NCBI RefSeq assembly: GCF_000152785.1
Contig: NZ_CH672414.1
Coordinates: forward strand, 2,669,350-2,733,349
Length of the DNA stretch: 64,000 nucleotides
Source of the DNA: Yoonia vestfoldensis SKA53
GTDB lineage: Bacteria > Pseudomonadota > Alphaproteobacteria > Rhodobacterales > Rhodobacteraceae
Reading direction: 5' to 3'
Part shown: piece after piece, positions 62,684-64,000 of the stretch
How positions within the stretch are numbered: the first letter of the stretch is position 1
Layout of the letters: the number at the start of each line of letters is the position of its first letter
Notes under the pieces: model-generated
Told to the model about the DNA's origin: nothing
Databases searched by the model: none
What the model saw: the letters and a program-made list of their open reading frames with translations, nothing else
Position numbers and translations under genes: made by a program

Positions 62684-63607
62684 ATGACCGCAATCGTTTC
62701 CGTCAAGAACCTTCGCAAATCCTATGCTGGCGGGTTCGAGGCGTTAAAATCCGTCAATCTGGAGATCGCAGAAGGCGAGATCCTTGCCCTGCTTGGCCCC
62801 AATGGCGCGGGCAAGACCACGCTGATTTCGACGATCTGCGGGATCACGTCGCCCACATCGGGGACTGTGACAGTGGGTGGCCATGACACCCAGAAAGATT
62901 ACCGCGCCGCGCGTGCCATGATCGGGCTGGTGCCACAGGAAATCAGCCTTGAACCGTTCGAGACGGTCAGAGCCTCGGTCCAGTTTTCGCGCGGCTTGTT
63001 CGGCAAACCCCGCGATGATGGCAAGGTGGATGAAATCCTTGCCCAATTGTCGCTGGACGACAAGAAGGACAGAAAGATCATGACGCTGTCCGGCGGCATG
63101 AAACGCCGCGTGCTGATCGCCAAGGCGCTGGCGCATGAACCGCGCGTCTTGTTTCTGGACGAACCCAGCGCGGGCGTCGATGTCGAATTGCGCAAGGACA
63201 TGTGGGCAGTCGTCGCAGGGCTGAAAGCATCTGGCGTGACCATCATCCTGACCACGCATTATATCGAAGAGGCCGAAGCGATCGCCGACCGTGTCGGCAT
63301 CATCGCCAAAGGTGAAATCCTGCTGATTCAGGACAAGGCCGAATTGATGGCGCAGATGGGCAAGAAACAGCTGCGCATCGATCTGGCGGCACCCGCAGCC
63401 GAGATACCCGCCGCGCTGGCCAAATACGCCCTGCACCGCGCACCGGACGGGCAAAGCCTGACCTATACCTATGATACCAAGGGGCCGCGCACCGGCATCA
63501 CCACCTTGTTGAATGATCTGCAAAACGCCGGTTTGCAGATGAAAGATTTGCAGACGCAACAAAGCAGCCTCGAAGACATCTTTGTCGGTCTGGTAAAGGA
63601 AGAATGA
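62684..63607 (+). CDS. ABC-2 type exporter ATPase (YadG-like)
   Basis: The 307-aa product has Walker [13 protein letters not shown] (about 37-48), signature [15 protein letters not shown] (about 137-151) and Walker [15 protein letters not shown] (about 156-169). The C-terminal 90 residues extend beyond the ATPase core, as in YadG/DrrA-type exporter ATPases. Its stop overlaps the permease start (ATGATGA), so the two are translated together. The substrate is unknown. Confidence 0.93.
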   Translation: MTAIVSVKNLRKSYAGGFEALKSVNLEIAEGEILALLGPNGAGKTTLISTICGITSPTSGTVTVGGHDTQKDYRAARAMIGLVPQEISLEPFETVRASVQFSRGLFGKPRDDGKVDEILAQLSLDDKKDRKIMTLSGGMKRRVLIAKALAHEPRVLFLDEPSAGVDVELRKDMWAVVAGLKASGVTIILTTHYIEEAEAIADRVGIIAKGEILLIQDKAELMAQMGKKQLRIDLAAPAAEIPAALAKYALHRAPDGQSLTYTYDTKGPRTGITTLLNDLQNAGLQMKDLQTQQSSLEDIFVGLVKEE

Positions 63608-64000
63608 TGAACCTCAACGCAGTCAAGACGATCTATGTGCATGAAATGCGCCGGTTCCAGCGCACGATCATGCAGTCGCTGGTGTCGCCGGTGCTGTCCA
63701 CCTCGCTGTATTTCGTGGTCTTTGGTGCCGCCATCGGCAGCCGGATCGATCAGGTCGAAGGTGTCAGCTATGGCGCCTTTATCGTGCCGGGGCTGATCAT
63801 GCTGTCGGTGATGACACAGGCCACATCCAACGCCAGTTTCGGCATCTACTTTCCCAAATTCACCGGCACGATCTATGAATTGCTGTCAGCCCCCGTCAGT
63901 TTTCTGGAAATCGTGGCAGGCTATGTGGGGGCGGCGGCAACCAAGGCGCTCTTCATCGGGATCATCATTCTGGTGACGGCGTTTTTCTTTATCGACATCC
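63604..64000 (+). CDS. ABC-2 type transporter permease (YadH-like), partial
   Basis: The gene runs off the right edge; 132 codons are present. The product starts [18 protein letters not shown] and has the ABC-2 membrane family sequences [20 protein letters not shown] (about 28-47) and [18 protein letters not shown] (about 56-73). A typical full length would be about 255 aa. It is the membrane partner of the overlapping ATPase gene. Confidence 0.9.
   Translation, partial: MMNLNAVKTIYVHEMRRFQRTIMQSLVSPVLSTSLYFVVFGAAIGSRIDQVEGVSYGAFIVPGLIMLSVMTQATSNASFGIYFPKFTGTIYELLSAPVSFLEIVAGYVGAAATKALFIGIIILVTAFFFIDI

Noticed and set aside
1..64000. CRISPR array, tRNA, rRNA, insertion sequence or prophage genes
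   Set aside because: Reading the intergenic regions and ORFs gave no regularly spaced repeats, no cloverleaf, and no transposase, integrase or phage structural protein.

Overview
The window looks like a chromosomal segment of an alphaproteobacterium of the family Rhodobacteraceae (Roseobacter group). The reasons are high GC, a zinc-free S14, a short-lid adenylate kinase, an ATP12-type F1 chaperone, an Aap/Bzt general amino-acid ABC transporter, a TRAP transporter, and a GTTC-N7-GTTC LexA operator of the alphaproteobacterial type. No tRNA, rRNA, CRISPR, transposase or prophage gene was recognised.

Layout. (1) 1-13975: the S10-spc-alpha ribosomal superoperon on the + strand, from rplB to rplQ, with secY, adk and rpoA. 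It is cut between rplP and rpmC by a terminator and two - strand genes (a 59-aa protein and a 2OG-Fe(II) oxygenase-like protein). Several gaps carry REP-like palindromes. (2) 13998-18143: rarA, then a tightly overlapping chain crcB, rluC-type synthase, HAD phosphatase, ATP12. (3) 18348-23010: aapJQMP. (4) 23051-27556 (-): yidC, engB, argB, a 4Fe-4S protein and a SixA-like phosphatase. (5) 27712-32506 (-): a TRAP transporter dctPQM followed by an amidase and a translationally coupled 51-aa membrane protein. (6) 32696-41019: a D-2-hydroxyacid dehydrogenase, sulP plus Usp, an SLC13-type permease broken by an exact 157-bp tandem duplication, and a large Na+/H+ antiporter with a cyclic-nucleotide-binding domain. 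(7) 41110-45487 (-): six overlapping genes (ABC1/UbiB kinase, renalase-like FAD enzyme, ICMT-like methyltransferase, UbiG-like methyltransferase, two small proteins). (8) 45514-48170 (-): a DNA-repair pair (SPL-like radical SAM protein and a UdgX-type glycosylase) with a LexA box inside its promoter. (9) 48238-51697: a LysR regulator divergent from an MttB-like methyltransferase and a 3-hydroxyisobutyrate-dehydrogenase-like gene. (10) 51699-61158 (-): an eight-gene cluster of membrane Ser/Thr kinase, FHA protein, PP2C phosphatase, three dynamin-like GTPases and two uncharacterised proteins. (11) 61604-64000: a GAPDH paralogue and an ABC-2 exporter cut by the window edge.

The strongest candidate for an undescribed system is region 10. 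It joins a complete phospho-signalling module (writer, reader, eraser) to dynamin-like membrane GTPases in one operon, with no type VI secretion genes nearby. Two other observations stand out: the predicted SOS control of the radical SAM/UdgX pair, and the exact 157-bp tandem duplication that frameshifts the SLC13 permease (a real mutation or an assembly join).
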